NCBI GenBank assembly: GCA_034401795.1
Contig: CM067369.1
Location: 141,588,181-141,652,180, forward strand
Direction: 5' to 3'
Length of the DNA: 64,000 nucleotides
From: Chaetoderma sp. LZ-2023a
Lineage: Eukaryota > Mollusca > Caudofoveata > Chaetodermatida > Chaetodermatidae
The position numbers were made by a program, and so were the translations under genes. Positions 1 through 9,855 of the stretch are shown here, one piece after another. Numbering within the stretch: position 1 is the stretch's first letter; each line of letters begins with the position of its first letter. The notes below the pieces were generated by a model. It was not told the origin of the DNA, searched no databases, and saw only the letters and a program-made list of their open reading frames with translations.

Positions 1-156
1 ACTGAGATCCTGGTTCGGAGTTTAATGCAACATGTTTCGGCATATTCCAATGGAGTCTGCGTGAACTACAATGAACTTGCTGACTTCTCTGGGGAAAGTC
101 TGTCGACCTGTCCTTCACAAAAATTCAGGAAGCAAACAAGAAGCTTTCCTCCTTGA
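1..156 (+). other. Possible 3' piece of a host coding exon at the window edge
   Basis: The frame starting at base 1 is open for 51 codons, to a TGA at 154-156. It reads as ordinary protein (for example NGVCVNYNELADFSGESL) without low-complexity bias. I do not recognise the protein, there is no upstream context, and an open run of this length can occur by chance. An overlapping frame (71-259) is also open but runs into a hairpin MITE, so it is less likely to be real. Confidence 0.15.
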
Positions 157-213
157 TTCATCAACTACTACGGTTATCTGTGCGCATGCAGAAGCTTCAA
201 ATGTTCGAGCTGA

Positions 214-541
214 AATGGAGGAATCCCGTTTCTCAGTCAATCATATATCAACTACGTGACATGTAGGCTGGCGTCATAATCAATTATGGCACGAATTCGT
301 CGATCTAGTCCAGCTTAAACGCGTAATAGTCCGTCAGGTTGTACGATTGTATGGCTTTACTATTTACTAAACATACTGTTTAATATTTTGAAAATAATTT
401 AACTGGGCGCTGTTGCTGCCATAGCCTTCTGGAAATTCATAGTCAGGGAGGTCTGTGCTCGCTCGACCCCAACACGGGCGAAGTGTAGGTGGAGCTTAGC
501 TAAAGATGGGTGAGGCATAGCTAAAACTGGATTCTCCCGTT
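214..541 (+). mobile_element. HP1 hairpin MITE, copy with half a hairpin
   Basis: Forward HP1 copy. It has the TGACGTCA-type left side (GACATGTAGGCTGGCGTCATAA region), one hairpin arm at about 373-415, then the GC-rich right side with the GGAGCTTAGCTAAAGATGGG motif. The second hairpin arm is missing, so this copy cannot fold into the full cruciform. Confidence 0.7.
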
Positions 542-1030
542 CTGTTTGTGACTTACGTCTTTGCCGTAGCGTCGTTTCTGCTACTGAGACCCGGCACACG
601 ATCGATGGCCATGTTCCTTATGACTCCAGTGATAAATCGAAGAGCTTAATCTTGTGTTTTATTCAATATCAGAGGGTTGGAATGGGATGCAGTCGTCCAA
701 GCAGATGGGCTATATACACTGATATGGGTTATTCTAGACCTGTTTTAGGCATCCATGGTAGCTTCCAAGGAAGTTCCTATAAGTGTGCTCATGCTTTGCG
801 CTGCTCTCTACCGTAAAGATTTGTGACTTACACATTGGCCTTTTTGTGAAAGGTTAACCGCAGATAAGTAGCTTCATCTTCTGTCTGGATTGTTTTATTT
901 ATATTTCCTTAATTTTGGTAGGTTTATATTAATTTAGATCCTTATTTATAGGTGTGAAACGTTAAATTGTCTTCCTCTTTCATTCACCGAAAACAGCGAT
1001 ATGCATCCTATATGTTACAGTGATATAGTA
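542..1030. other. No gene seen
   Basis: Unique-looking AT-rich sequence with no convincing ORF, hairpin or repeat match elsewhere in the window. Confidence 0.5.
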
Positions 1031-1034
1031 CTGT

Positions 1035-1400
1035 TCACAGTAACAGTGGACTAGATTCTTTGCAAACGTTCAATTCCTTTTTGTAGGGTTTAGAGAAGTA
1101 ATGTTGCTCATCTGCCGCTTTTCCTTTTCTATGTTCCACATGTGTCTTTTGGCACTTTTCCTTTTCCGTGTTCCACATGTGTCTTTTGGTTATGCTCTCC
1201 ATTGTTTTCTCAGCGCAGCTTGTGATGCTGATTGATCTGTAACCTCCAATTTTGACGATCGTGAACATATGTGTCTCTATCCAGCATTGTGGTCCATCAC
1301 CGTGTCTACAGGTGTGGTTTGTAGACTTGTGGAGGCTTTCTTTAGCCCGGAATCCCATATTTATCTCAATGCTGATGTCATCTGAGCCATGGGATTTCTG
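1035..1400 (-). pseudogene. LINE reverse-transcriptase remnant
   Basis: The minus-strand ORF at 1035-1358 (107 aa) contains GGYRSISITSCAEKTMESI. This resembles the NYRPISLTSCxGKxMERxI block of non-LTR retrotransposon reverse transcriptases of the Jockey/CR1/RTE kind. Just downstream of the motif a segment of about 35 bp is duplicated in tandem (1120-1190), so RHMWNTEKEK and THVEHRKGK appear as echoes and the domain is disrupted. No catalytic FADD/YADD box is present. This is an old fragment that cannot be active. The call rests on a single motif. Confidence 0.35.
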
Positions 1401-1750
1401 GCTGGAGTTTTTATTTCACTTAACGCTAAGTCATCCCACATGTTGACCGTATGTGATTCCTTCCTGGATCACGTCCCTTGTGTCTGGCGTTGCCACATAC
1501 TCCATCGTTATGTCCAGATTGATCGCTTGGCTGCGGGATTGCTGAAAATAAATGGCTACAACTTCAGATATCTTGTAGGAGTACATAGTTCCTTTGTCAG
1601 TTAATTGTCCGATCAGTTTACACAGACATCTTTCTTCATATCGAGGCTGAGTGTGTTCTTTCCATGAGCCACTGATAGATTCAAGCATATATTGCAAATA
1701 TTAGTTTTGGGATATTGCGATTGTGTGTGTAGTTTGCCACAGAGAGCGAG

Positions 1751-1755
<5 letters not shown>

Positions 1756-1831
<76 letters not shown>

Positions 1832-1834
1832 GAC

Positions 1835-1894
<60 letters not shown>

Positions 1895-1898
1895 GGGT
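1756..1898. repeat. (GA)n microsatellite ending in a poly-G run
   Basis: About 125 bp of nearly pure GA with a few GACA interruptions (1822-1848), closing in an uninterrupted G run. The long ORFs in all frames here are artefacts of the dinucleotide repeat. Confidence 0.97.
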
Positions 1899-2178
1899 CT
1901 GGTGTGGAGTATGTCCTCATATACTTTCTGCAATTTTGTATTCCAGTATGAGTTATTTGCACTGTTGTGAGATGGTTGAGCTAAAATCATGTACAATGTG
2001 ATTGGTATGGCTTTCTTCAGTGGCGACATTTGGAGTCAGTCCGTTCAAGATTTCTTTAAAACCTGTTCCAATTAACGTTCGTAAAATTCGAACTTTAACG
2101 TGGTCTGATATATTTCAAATGATCATTGATGGATGTTTTAGCTGATAGGTAACTTGGGGTGTGGTATTGTCTGGAGCG

Positions 2179-2475
2179 AATGGAGGCATCCAGTTTCTCA
2201 GTCAATCATATGACGCCATAATCAACTACGTGGCGTGTAGGCTGACGTTATAATCAATTACCTCATGATGACAGACTAAGCGTTGTTGTACGAATTGTAT
2301 GTCTACTACTTATTAAACATGCTGTTGAATATTTTGAAACTAATGTGGCTGGATGCTATTGCTTCCATAAACAGCAACAACACCCAATCAAATTAGTTTC
2401 AAAATAATCAACAGCGTACCTATACACTTTTCTGGAAATTGATAGTCAGGGAGATCAGGGATCGACCGATCCCAG
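2179..2475 (+). mobile_element. HP1 hairpin MITE, left part of a copy split by two later insertions
   Basis: Forward HP1 with its full hairpin (2322-2415) and right side as far as GATCGACCGATCCCAG. It stops exactly where the TGTAG-ended element begins. The missing right end is found at 6702-6748 and 12697-12706, so this copy predates both large insertions. Confidence 0.8.
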
Positions 2476-5400
2476 TGTAGCTCACAGGGGTATGTGCTGG
2501 TCCGTGATGTTGCTCCACTCCGTTGCACCGCATGTGCAGGATGAGCAGGAGGGCCGGTTAGCTACGGTTCTCAGGGTTACCGATCCCGTATCGTGTCTCT
2601 CCGGAAGGTACAAAGACCGACTTCTAGAGCCAGTGGGGCTGCGCGACCATTGCCGGCGAGATTGAACCTCACGGTCTCGTCCCAACTGTTCGTGTCACCA
2701 GAATGTCAGTCCATTAACTAATTTAAAAGTCGGGACATGATGAAATAATTAAAAAGTAAGAATAATAACTATACAAACAATGCTACTCGTTTGACAGTAA
2801 ATGAGCGAAATAATACAGTACATAGAGCTACCCGGTGTTCTTTCTACGTGGTCTCGCCGAAGATACCACACAGATTCGTAAATCCGCAGAGGTATACCCG
2901 CAAGGGAGCATCGCAACGAGGCCACCTGAATAGTTTAATATAAACCCATTTATACCTCTAACACACACAAAACATTATTGTTGTGAGAGGAAAGTGCCTC
3001 ACGCGGGACCCGTCACAGAAAAATGCCAAGCGGAGGAAAAGAGCAAAAAGTGCCACTCTTTTGTTCAAACCAAAAAGTGCTGGTCAATCCTAGTGAAGCC
3101 ATAATTAATGTGATTCACACTGGTTTACGTGAAGGTGGGACGGATGATTTCCGAAGAATTCATAGGTCACCGTCTTATGTAGGTCCAAAGATACTGCATT
3201 GGTAGTTGCCGCTTTATTTATGCTGGCCTTCTGCTAAATTCTAACCTACCATTGGTTATTAGATAACATTTACAAGCTTTGACCGCAAGTGGCAGGGGTT
3301 CCCACCTATCTTTAGACACATATATCTAACTAGCGAAGATCCCGAAGACATAATATAATTTTCTTTTCGCAGTGCTTCCTACATTGGCGGGAATCTAAAC
3401 TAACTGGTATCTGAAGATACAGGGGGAGTGTATGTAAATCGACACTTCAGTTATCACCGCTAGGAAACCCCAATAGTTTCCCAGAGTTGGATCCCACCAA
3501 CGTGTCGATTGGGAGTCCAGACAATTATTAAGCCCTGCGGCTGGAGGAGCATAGAAAGAGACAATCACTCGATATTAATAAGAGGCCCTAAGGTAATTGG
3601 CCAATTTTACACAATCTAGCCGGTGTGTGGTGTTACATATCCACTACAGCCGGAAAACAGACATACACAATGTGTCTCTTATGAAGAGATTGTCCCTAAC
3701 TACTTTAAACCTATCCTATCGAGCTAGAATAGCCAGGTTTAGTCGGTCACATGTCAGGTTCGAGCAATATGAGCATGAATAGTGACCTCAGTGTAAAATT
3801 GATGCTGGGGGAATATAGTGTTGCGGATATAATGTTGCTGTATAGTATAGCCTAGCGTACTGCGTCATAGAGTTTTTATATATAAACAAAACATAATAAC
3901 TGGGATGGCTGCTTGCCATATATATAACTAACTAGTACAGTTCTAACAGTATATCAGGCCATAGGACCTTCCGGTGCTCGTTAGTTATAAGCACACGAAA
4001 ATCAAGATAATATATACAGTATGAAACAGAAAGTATAAAAATGCGGTCTTAAAACCGGGAAGGCACCTATTAGTCATCAGTGCCTATAACGGAAATAATG
4101 AATAGTACAATAGAATAGTTACTTGAGTACCTATTGCTCATCGGTACAGTAAGAGTTCATAAATCGCGGAAATTGATGCGCTACAGTTGAGTGGCGCGAG
4201 ATGGCATGATTCCGAATCCAGGGAAGATTTCCGCAAACAGACTGTTGATGCGGCTCACTCTCAAGACGGTGAAGAAGAACGGCTAGAAAGATGTCCATGA
4301 GATAGGCAGAATAACTGATACATAAATTTACACAGTTTCTTATAAGGTTTCCATCCGCCGACGGCAGTTTGAAAGTTGCCCATTAACAAGGAGGGCTACA
4401 GTTGTAATTAAATATGCTAGTACCTTAAACTGGGTACACTGTGCAGGATACGTCGCATAGCCCTTGCGACACACCGAGCAGAGTCCCACCAGACTGTGAT
4501 CTAAAAGTTAATTAACACACACGACATGCTGCGCAGAAGTTTGATACCACTTTTTAGCATGACCCGGAAGATCCGGCGAGTTATCCACCAAGAATCACCA
4601 TCAGCTCTACATCCTGTAGAATCACGTCGGACCCGCAAGGCCCATTCACAGGAAACTCCTCTTTGAAAGTTCGGAAGCGGGAGTTCTTATATTAGTTTAT
4701 TTTGCCCCCGGATGGCCGTCCGGGAGCTTCCAAAATTCGCATTGCGGATGTCCAAGACCGCTCACCAGCACAGGAGATCTCAATTCCGAAAGACACTGCT
4801 GTGATGTAGGTGCCACAGTCAGTTAGCATTCCTCCCACGTCTAACACTGCACTGGTCCAGAAGTCTTGCTGATGGGTCGGCTTTCACGCCGATGATACTC
4901 TCGATTCTTTTTTTTTTCTTGTTCTTTTTTTCAGTTGGTTTTATTGGCCACTTACACCGAGATGTATTTGAGCCATGACTCACTCTGCGATATGCTTCCC
5001 CGAAGGGTGCGTTGCTCCCCCGAAGGGTTGCTATAAAGAAACGTCAAAACTGAAAAAGTCGAAAAAATAAGATGCTGCTGGGAGTGTGTTGCCTGATGTT
5101 GCCTAATGAACTGTTGTTGTCAGGTGTCGATGTTGTATGCCGTGTTGAGGATGGGTGGGAGGGGGAATTACTTTATTTCCCATGGAGGTTGGATGGGGTG
5201 GAGGGCAGTCTGTAAAATAAAATCTCAAAACGGGAATCAGGAAAATTTTAAATAAAAAATATTATGACGAAACTGAATGATAATACTATCAACTAAGAAT
5301 AAACAAATTAAAATAATGGCCTGTGATTAAATAAACAAGAAAAGGGGAAGATTAAGCTTAAAATCCAGTGTTTGTAAACTAAATATCCAAATTTCACTTA

Positions 5401-6701
5401 GAATTATAACCTATTGCTATTAAAAATAATACGTTGAATGCACGTGGCGCTATTTGGGAGTTGGAATGGGGCTAATAGTCGCGTCGTTAAGTCACTAATA
5501 ATCCTTTAATACTTATGATAAAATGCTGATCAGCGCTGGGCGAAAGGAGAGCAAAGCAGAGAAACAGCATCTACATCACGACCTCCGTGTCCAGTTTTCG
5601 TGTGTCCACCACCACACGCCAACGTCCTCGTCATTGCATCATCCAGCGAATCGTCACCGCAGATAGAAGTACACAGCAGATAGAAGCAGCAAGCAAGCCA
5701 GTAGAGTCACCACCCCACTCGACCAACGGGCATCTCTCCAGGGTGGGTTGATTGCGGCTCAACGATAAGGCCACCTAGATCACCACGTGGCGCCAATCCC
5801 ACATCCAAATTCCCGGGTTCTGGCTTCAACGTGCGTAGTCACGTCCGTCCTCCAAAGCTCTTTTTTCTCTTTCTTTTTTTCTTTTTTTTTTTATTCTTTT
5901 TTTCCCTCCAGATTCTTGATTTCTGACCCCTTTTATACTACGCGTAACGTCAGAGGGAGGATGCTCCATCCAATCAGCGGGCGAGTAATAGCCAATCAGC
6001 GCGCAGCTAGAGGTGGCGACGTGGCTATCACGTGAACAGCGCATTCCCCATTAATTTAATGCATACACACGATTACCACGGCAAAGTAATATTTTGAAGA
6101 TAATTTAAATGAGCCTTTTAAACGATAACTCGGCCATTTCTGGTCCGATTTTAAAAATGTAAAAAGTTCTGGAATCCTCGTTTCATTCCGGTCCTGATAC
6201 GTACCAAGAACGACGAGAATAGTTGATTTGAAGAAATCAGCAGTACCAACTCGGTACACTATAAGCATATGCTCTTTCCCAATACTGACACTTGTTGTCA
6301 GGGAAGCTCTGACGTGCGCGCATGCGCTCTACGCATTCTTACGGACTCTCTCATAGGGCTCTATACACGCATACTATCATACTCAGCCAGGAGAGGACGT
6401 CATTGCATAAATCTGCTAAGCGTGCTACGAGGTGACCTCAAGAAAGCAGGATAGTGTACACTCAAGTCAAGAATGGACCGGAGGAAGCTAAGGATTTCGG
6501 CTGAGGACAAGACACAGTGGGCAAAAGCGAAGAAGGACTGATTGCAGCTGTAGGATGTTTCTACTACTACAGCCGCAGAATACAGTAATCATACATACTA
6601 TCCTACTCAGGGGGGGGCGTGCTTGGAACGTACACGGAGCGGTCGTCCCATACCCAGCCTAGTCGGGACGGTCTGTACCCATCCGGATGATCCTTGCTAC
6701 A
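2476..6701. mobile_element. LTR-type element A, 4.2 kb, no coding region (large solo LTR or non-autonomous LTR kin)
   Basis: The ends are TGTAG and CTACA (a TG...CA pair within a 5-bp inverted repeat). They are flanked by CCAG at 2472-2475 and 6702-6705, which fits a 4-bp target duplication of retroviral-type integration. The insertion splits an HP1 MITE, which fixes both ends independently. A second copy lies at 46190-50811 with the same blocks in the same order: 2480-2710 to 46190-46450; 2870-3240 to 46625-47130; 3370-3780 to 47640-48060; 4540-4690 to 49880-50000; 5920-6660 to 50230-50790. I see no gag, protease, reverse transcriptase or integrase, and no ORF above about 80 codons that is shared by both copies. 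By eye the two copies differ by very roughly 15-30 percent in the alignable blocks, so this is an old fossil. Alternatives are a solo LTR of unusual length or a non-autonomous derivative whose own terminal repeats I cannot make out. Confidence 0.65.
5925..6005 (+). promoter_or_regulatory. Promoter-like block in LTR-type element A
   Basis: A TATA-like CTTTTATACTA is followed by a near-TGACGTCA site and two CCAAT boxes (ATCCAATCAGCG and TAGCCAATCAGCG). The same order is kept in copy B at 50242-50316 (CTTTTATACTACTCGTGACG, then TAGCCAATCAGCG). Retention in two otherwise diverged copies suggests the element's own promoter. Function is inferred. Confidence 0.4.
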
Positions 6702-6748
6702 CCAGCACGAGCGACGTGTGGGCGGTGCATAGCTAGAACTGGACTCCC
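6702..6748 (+). mobile_element. HP1 MITE, middle piece of the split copy
   Basis: CACGAGCGACGTGTGGGCGG and GCATAGCTAGAACTGGAC continue the HP1 consensus left off at 2475. The piece begins with the second CCAG duplicate of element A and ends with CTCCC, the target duplicate of the 5.9-kb virus-like element. Confidence 0.75.
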
Positions 6749-6846
6749 AGTAGTAGTGTCGGTAGTAAAATGATACCACCTCCCTCAACTGGCTGCCGTT
6801 CAGCGATCTGTGGCCCCCACCGCCCTCTTAATCCCTGGGGCATAGG
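6749..6846 (+). repeat. Left terminal inverted repeat of element C
   Basis: 98 bp, inverted relative to 12599-12696 with four differences by eye. The match stops sharply after GGGGCATAGG. Confidence 0.9.
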
Positions 6847-7092
6847 AATTTGAGACATGTGATCATTTCTCCCGGACATCACTGGACCGCACCTGTCCAG
6901 GAGAACCTCCTCAGGATATAGGCCAGTGGCCGGCCTCTCTATTCTGTGTAGGCTCAGACAAACACGTAGTCTCTGCCAGAGTCGCATCGGCATGATGGGA
7001 CCACCAATAGGGGCTTCCAGCTACCTTGACAACGCTCACATGGGAGGAGGCTAAAGTAATTAGCATGTGAACCATGACAGACTCCGGCATGT

Positions 7093-7362
7093 TCACATGT
7101 TACGCAGAGAATCTGATGCTGAGCAGGGGTCTCCAGCAGACAACCACGGCCTACCCTCTCCACCCCCATAGAAGTGGCAGACAGACTCGATCTCTTTACG
7201 TGGGGGAAAGCGGTCGTAAATGTTTCTCCGTAAGTAGTCGATCCAAGGGTTGTGCTGGGGGTCATCCCGGAAGGGGGCCCACTTGGCATCCAATATCATG
7301 GCAGTCTCAGTGCCCTGTACCACTGCTGTAGACGCCAGCACGAGCAGTATGATGAGAATCAT
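7093..7362 (-). CDS. Small secreted or membrane-anchored protein of element C
   Basis: An 89-residue ORF starting MILIILLVLASTAVVQG, a clear signal peptide or N-terminal anchor of about 15 hydrophobic residues with a small-residue cleavage site. A charged stretch rich in Trp, Pro and Arg follows. It starts only a few bases after the end of the next coding block on the same strand, as in compact viral genomes. I do not recognise the family, and the length could be incomplete. Confidence 0.45.
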   Translation of the reverse strand: MILIILLVLASTAVVQGTETAMILDAKWAPFRDDPQHNPWIDYLRRNIYDRFPPRKEIESVCHFYGGGEGRPWLSAGDPCSASDSLRNM

Positions 7363-7364
7363 GG

Positions 7365-7842
7365 CTATATATGAAGAGTTAAACTGAACAGAGTGAACCC
7401 CTCGAGAAATATCTGTGCCAGATCGAGCCCTATTCCATCCGGGTCTATAGTGATCTTCATTCCCTCAGGGGCAGGGGCTAGCTGTTTCACTCTGCCGCCG
7501 GTTAAGAAACGTAGCTCTAGGACTATATGAGTCATTTGCGGGCTAGTGAGTCCGACTCGCTGAAGCAGTTTAACAGCACCCTTGACTTTGGAGACATGTG
7601 ACACCCCATCTACCCATAGGGTGGCCTCCTGGAGGCTAACAGCTTCTTCTGGTCCATCGAACGGATGACGCAGCAGGAGCTTTCCACCTGTAACCCCGAT
7701 CCGGTGACTCACCATCGTCAAGGTAGGTGAGGAAGGATGAGCACCGATTGTATAGCTTTCGAACTGTCCCATCCTTTTTTACAACAGTGGGGAGGGGAGT
7801 AACCTCTATGTCAATGTGTGCGGGAGACCTATATAGGGGCAT
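7365..7842 (-). pseudogene. Element C coding block, function unknown (broken)
   Basis: A minus-strand coding block between the small secreted ORF and the 157-residue ORF. Readable parts include VVKKDGTVRKLYNRCS near its start and MKITIDPDGIGLDLAQIF near its end, with regular alternation of hydrophobic and polar residues that suggests a beta-rich fold. It may originally have belonged with the neighbouring minus-strand ORF. I do not recognise a characterised family. Confidence 0.4.
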
Positions 7843-7851
7843 CCATGTTTG

Positions 7852-8325
7852 TCAGTCACCCCCAGGTCCAGCACGGCACCACACTTCATTCTTCTCAAAT
7901 ATGAACTGCAGAGTCTTTGCCAGGGTCAATAGCAGGCCATCACGGGCCATCGGCGGGGCACTGCTTGAATAGGGTTTGACCAGATGAAAGCTGAGGTCGC
8001 TATTTAGGGTGTTGATGTCTGCCACCTCTGTATCTGAGAGCTCAATCAACGGCACGAGGATGTACTTCCTCCTCGGGAAATCGTACCGAAACACGATCTG
8101 GTGGCCATCTATGTTGCGACCCAGGCATGCCTTCATCACATCCTTGAGGTCAGTGAGCAGCTCCACCCAATCACCACCAAGGGGGTGGAGGGAGAATGCA
8201 TTTGAGCTTGCTTCGTACTGTAGGGTGAATGAGTTGCCATCGCTCTCTTCTATCTTGGCAGCATCAACTGCATACACATCTGCGAGGTCAGCAAGACCAG
8301 TCGAGTGAGCAAATATGGGTTCCAT
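7852..8325 (-). CDS. 157-residue protein of element C, function unknown
   Basis: A clean ORF with ordinary composition. It begins MEPIFAHSTGLADLADVYAV, has a central SLHPLGGDWVELLTDLKDVM segment (helical) and a FRYDFPRRKYILVPLIEL strand-like stretch, and ends in a Cys/Trp-containing tail (NEVWCRAGPG). Its start lies only 38 bp from the start of the plus-strand gene at 8364, so the two are divergently expressed from almost no intergenic space. My unverified recollection is that similar hypothetical proteins recur in lancelet and mollusc gene sets. A structural role is possible but is inference only. Confidence 0.5.
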   Translation of the reverse strand: MEPIFAHSTGLADLADVYAVDAAKIEESDGNSFTLQYEASSNAFSLHPLGGDWVELLTDLKDVMKACLGRNIDGHQIVFRYDFPRRKYILVPLIELSDTEVADINTLNSDLSFHLVKPYSSSAPPMARDGLLLTLAKTLQFIFEKNEVWCRAGPGGD

Positions 8326-8363
8326 AGCACGCTATGGGAGAGGTTTAGACGAGACATATAACC
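8326..8363. promoter_or_regulatory. 38-bp divergent intergenic gap in element C
   Basis: This is the only non-coding DNA between two oppositely directed start codons. It contains ACATATAACC, a weak TATA-like string just before the plus-strand ATG. Any promoter for the two arms would have to overlap coding DNA. Confidence 0.3.
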
Positions 8364-8747
8364 ATGCCGATTATCCGACTGCTGCTCTCCAGTGGTGAGA
8401 ACACAATCTCGCCCTCTCTGGAGGGGAGACAGGTGGTACAGTACCGTGTAGAATGGGTCCTCTTCGAGGTGCCCCAGCGGGGCACAACATACATACACGC
8501 CGATGTGCTACATCAACCTCCGGGCAGTGCACACAGCAGCTCACTGGTAGAAGTCGGCCGGGATGTGATAGAGTATCTCCCACGTGTCAACAGCAACCTA
8601 TGGAAAGCTATCAGTCCTAGCCTGTTCACACCTGTAAATCACCTGTTTGACAGCCCCTCCATTAACATATATGCCAGCATGGATGGAATATCGGATACCC
8701 ATTTAAAGTGTACACTCTTATTACTCCTTGACCTAACGACCACATGA
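8364..8747 (+). CDS. 127-residue protein of element C, function unknown
   Basis: First gene of the plus-strand arm, starting MPIIRLLLSSGENTIS. It has short beta-like segments (VVQYRVEWVLFEVP, GTTYIHADVL) and a hydrophobic C-terminus (CTLLLLLDLTTT). Its last codons overlap the start of the next gene by four bases (ATGA, 8744-8747), an arrangement common in compact viral and mobile-element genomes and rare in animal genes. No family recognised. Confidence 0.5.
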   Translation: MPIIRLLLSSGENTISPSLEGRQVVQYRVEWVLFEVPQRGTTYIHADVLHQPPGSAHSSSLVEVGRDVIEYLPRVNSNLWKAISPSLFTPVNHLFDSPSINIYASMDGISDTHLKCTLLLLLDLTTT

Positions 8748-9121
8748 TATCATACCAGGAATATCTGACCTTTGCCGAGATGATGAAAGAGGGTTGCCCC
8801 TTCATGACCCCTGCACAAAACGAACAGATGCTCACACTGCAACAAGAAGGAGAGCGACTACAGCGGGAGAGCTGGTATCAACAGAACGCGAGCATTGCAA
8901 GGAGGCGAAGGGACAGTGAAGCTTCCAAATACTGGCAGGACCTCCTGAAGAAGAGTAAGCAGGATGCAGGAGTCTTGACAGATGGCGTTGAGCAAGATGT
9001 CTTCACAGACCAGGATGAGTCAGGTGTCGTCTCAGACGAGTATGAGCCAGAGGTCATACAGTGGGAAGAGATGGTGCAGAAGTGTAAGATCAAGAAAGCA
9101 GCGGACCTACTATCTTGGTGA
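8744..9121 (+). CDS. 125-residue charged, helical protein of element C
   Basis: Starts in the ATGA overlap with the preceding gene. The central part (QNEQMLTLQQEGERLQRESW, then IARRRRDSEASKYWQDLLKK) is rich in Gln, Glu, Arg and Lys with heptad-like hydrophobic spacing, so a coiled coil is likely. The C-terminal third is acidic (DQDESG, SDEYEPEVIQWEEM). No membrane segment. It could be a scaffold or DNA-organising protein; that is inference only. Confidence 0.5.
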   Translation: MISYQEYLTFAEMMKEGCPFMTPAQNEQMLTLQQEGERLQRESWYQQNASIARRRRDSEASKYWQDLLKKSKQDAGVLTDGVEQDVFTDQDESGVVSDEYEPEVIQWEEMVQKCKIKKAADLLSW

Positions 9122-9299
9122 TAAGGTGAAGTTCCAGATGTCATGTCTCAGAAAGCTACTAGCACCTGACATAGTGCTGGATGACCACTGTCTAAAAGAC
9201 GTCTGTCTCTACACCTGCAAGCTGGTACGGTTCGCCGGGCTCTCCAAAATGAACCCTTTTATGACTCATGAGCAGATTCTGCAGGTGATGCCGGTTTAA
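8982..9299 (+). CDS. Possible small overlapping ORF of element C
   Basis: It overlaps the previous gene in another frame and continues beyond it. The part after about 9100 looks most protein-like (YLGDKVKFQMSCLRKLL, then HCLKDVCLYTCKLVRF, with several cysteines). The upstream Ser/Arg-rich part is probably a shadow of the coiled-coil gene. The true start is uncertain. Confidence 0.3.
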   Translation: MALSKMSSQTRMSQVSSQTSMSQRSYSGKRWCRSVRSRKQRTYYLGDKVKFQMSCLRKLLAPDIVLDDHCLKDVCLYTCKLVRFAGLSKMNPFMTHEQILQVMPV

Positions 9300-9811
9300 A
9301 CCTCCAGATATACATGGCAAAATCAGAGTGGCGGAAGCAACCAGAACTATACCCCCTCCCTGACTGCTGATGAGGGGGTTACCATCCACGGTTGGCGACT
9401 CCAGCAGATAGATACCATCAGGCAGAATCTCGTCCATGAGGCAGAAAAGTACAGCAGGCGATATAAGACAGCATACAATGTCCTCGCACGTACAACCACT
9501 GCTGTGGGTGTGATTGGAGCCAGTGCGGGTGTGGCAGCTGTTGCCACTCTCGCTACAGGGGTGGGTGCCCTCATCGCCATCCCGCTGGGTGGCGTGACAC
9601 TAGCTGCCGCTGTCTTGGCCACGGGCTTAGGGGTGGGCCAGCGGCAGATCACAAGGAGGCTGTAGAAGCATGCTAAGTATGTGACACTGGCACAGAGTAT
9701 GCTACGGACTTTCGACGAGTCTGTCAGCAAAGCTCTGGAGGATGGCCAGGTCACCGATGAAGAGTACCATCATATATTGAAGGTCCAAGCCCTGTACTGC
9801 ACAGAAACCTA
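9300..9811 (+). pseudogene. Element C Gly/Ala-rich membrane-hairpin protein (broken)
   Basis: The block has three recognisable zones: an N-terminal helical part (GWRLQQIDTIRQNLVHEAEK), two adjacent Gly/Ala/Val-rich hydrophobic stretches (VIGASAGVAAVATLATGVGA and IPLGGVTLAAAVLATGLGVG), and a charged helical tail containing VSKALEDGQVTDEEYHHIL. This order of helix, hydrophobic hairpin and SKALxDGxxxDEEF-type tail recalls a hypothetical protein family that I remember as recurring in many invertebrate genomes (unverified). The hairpin suggests membrane interaction. Confidence 0.45.
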
Positions 9812-9855
9812 AAGTGTGACAGCAATACCTCAAAGGCTCCAGCTGGTGGTTTAAT

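Noticed and set aside
2476-6701. Elements A and B as a simple segmental duplication
   Set aside because: Their flanks are unrelated (HP1 on one side, LINE on the other) and each has its own short duplication at the TGTAG/CTACA ends.
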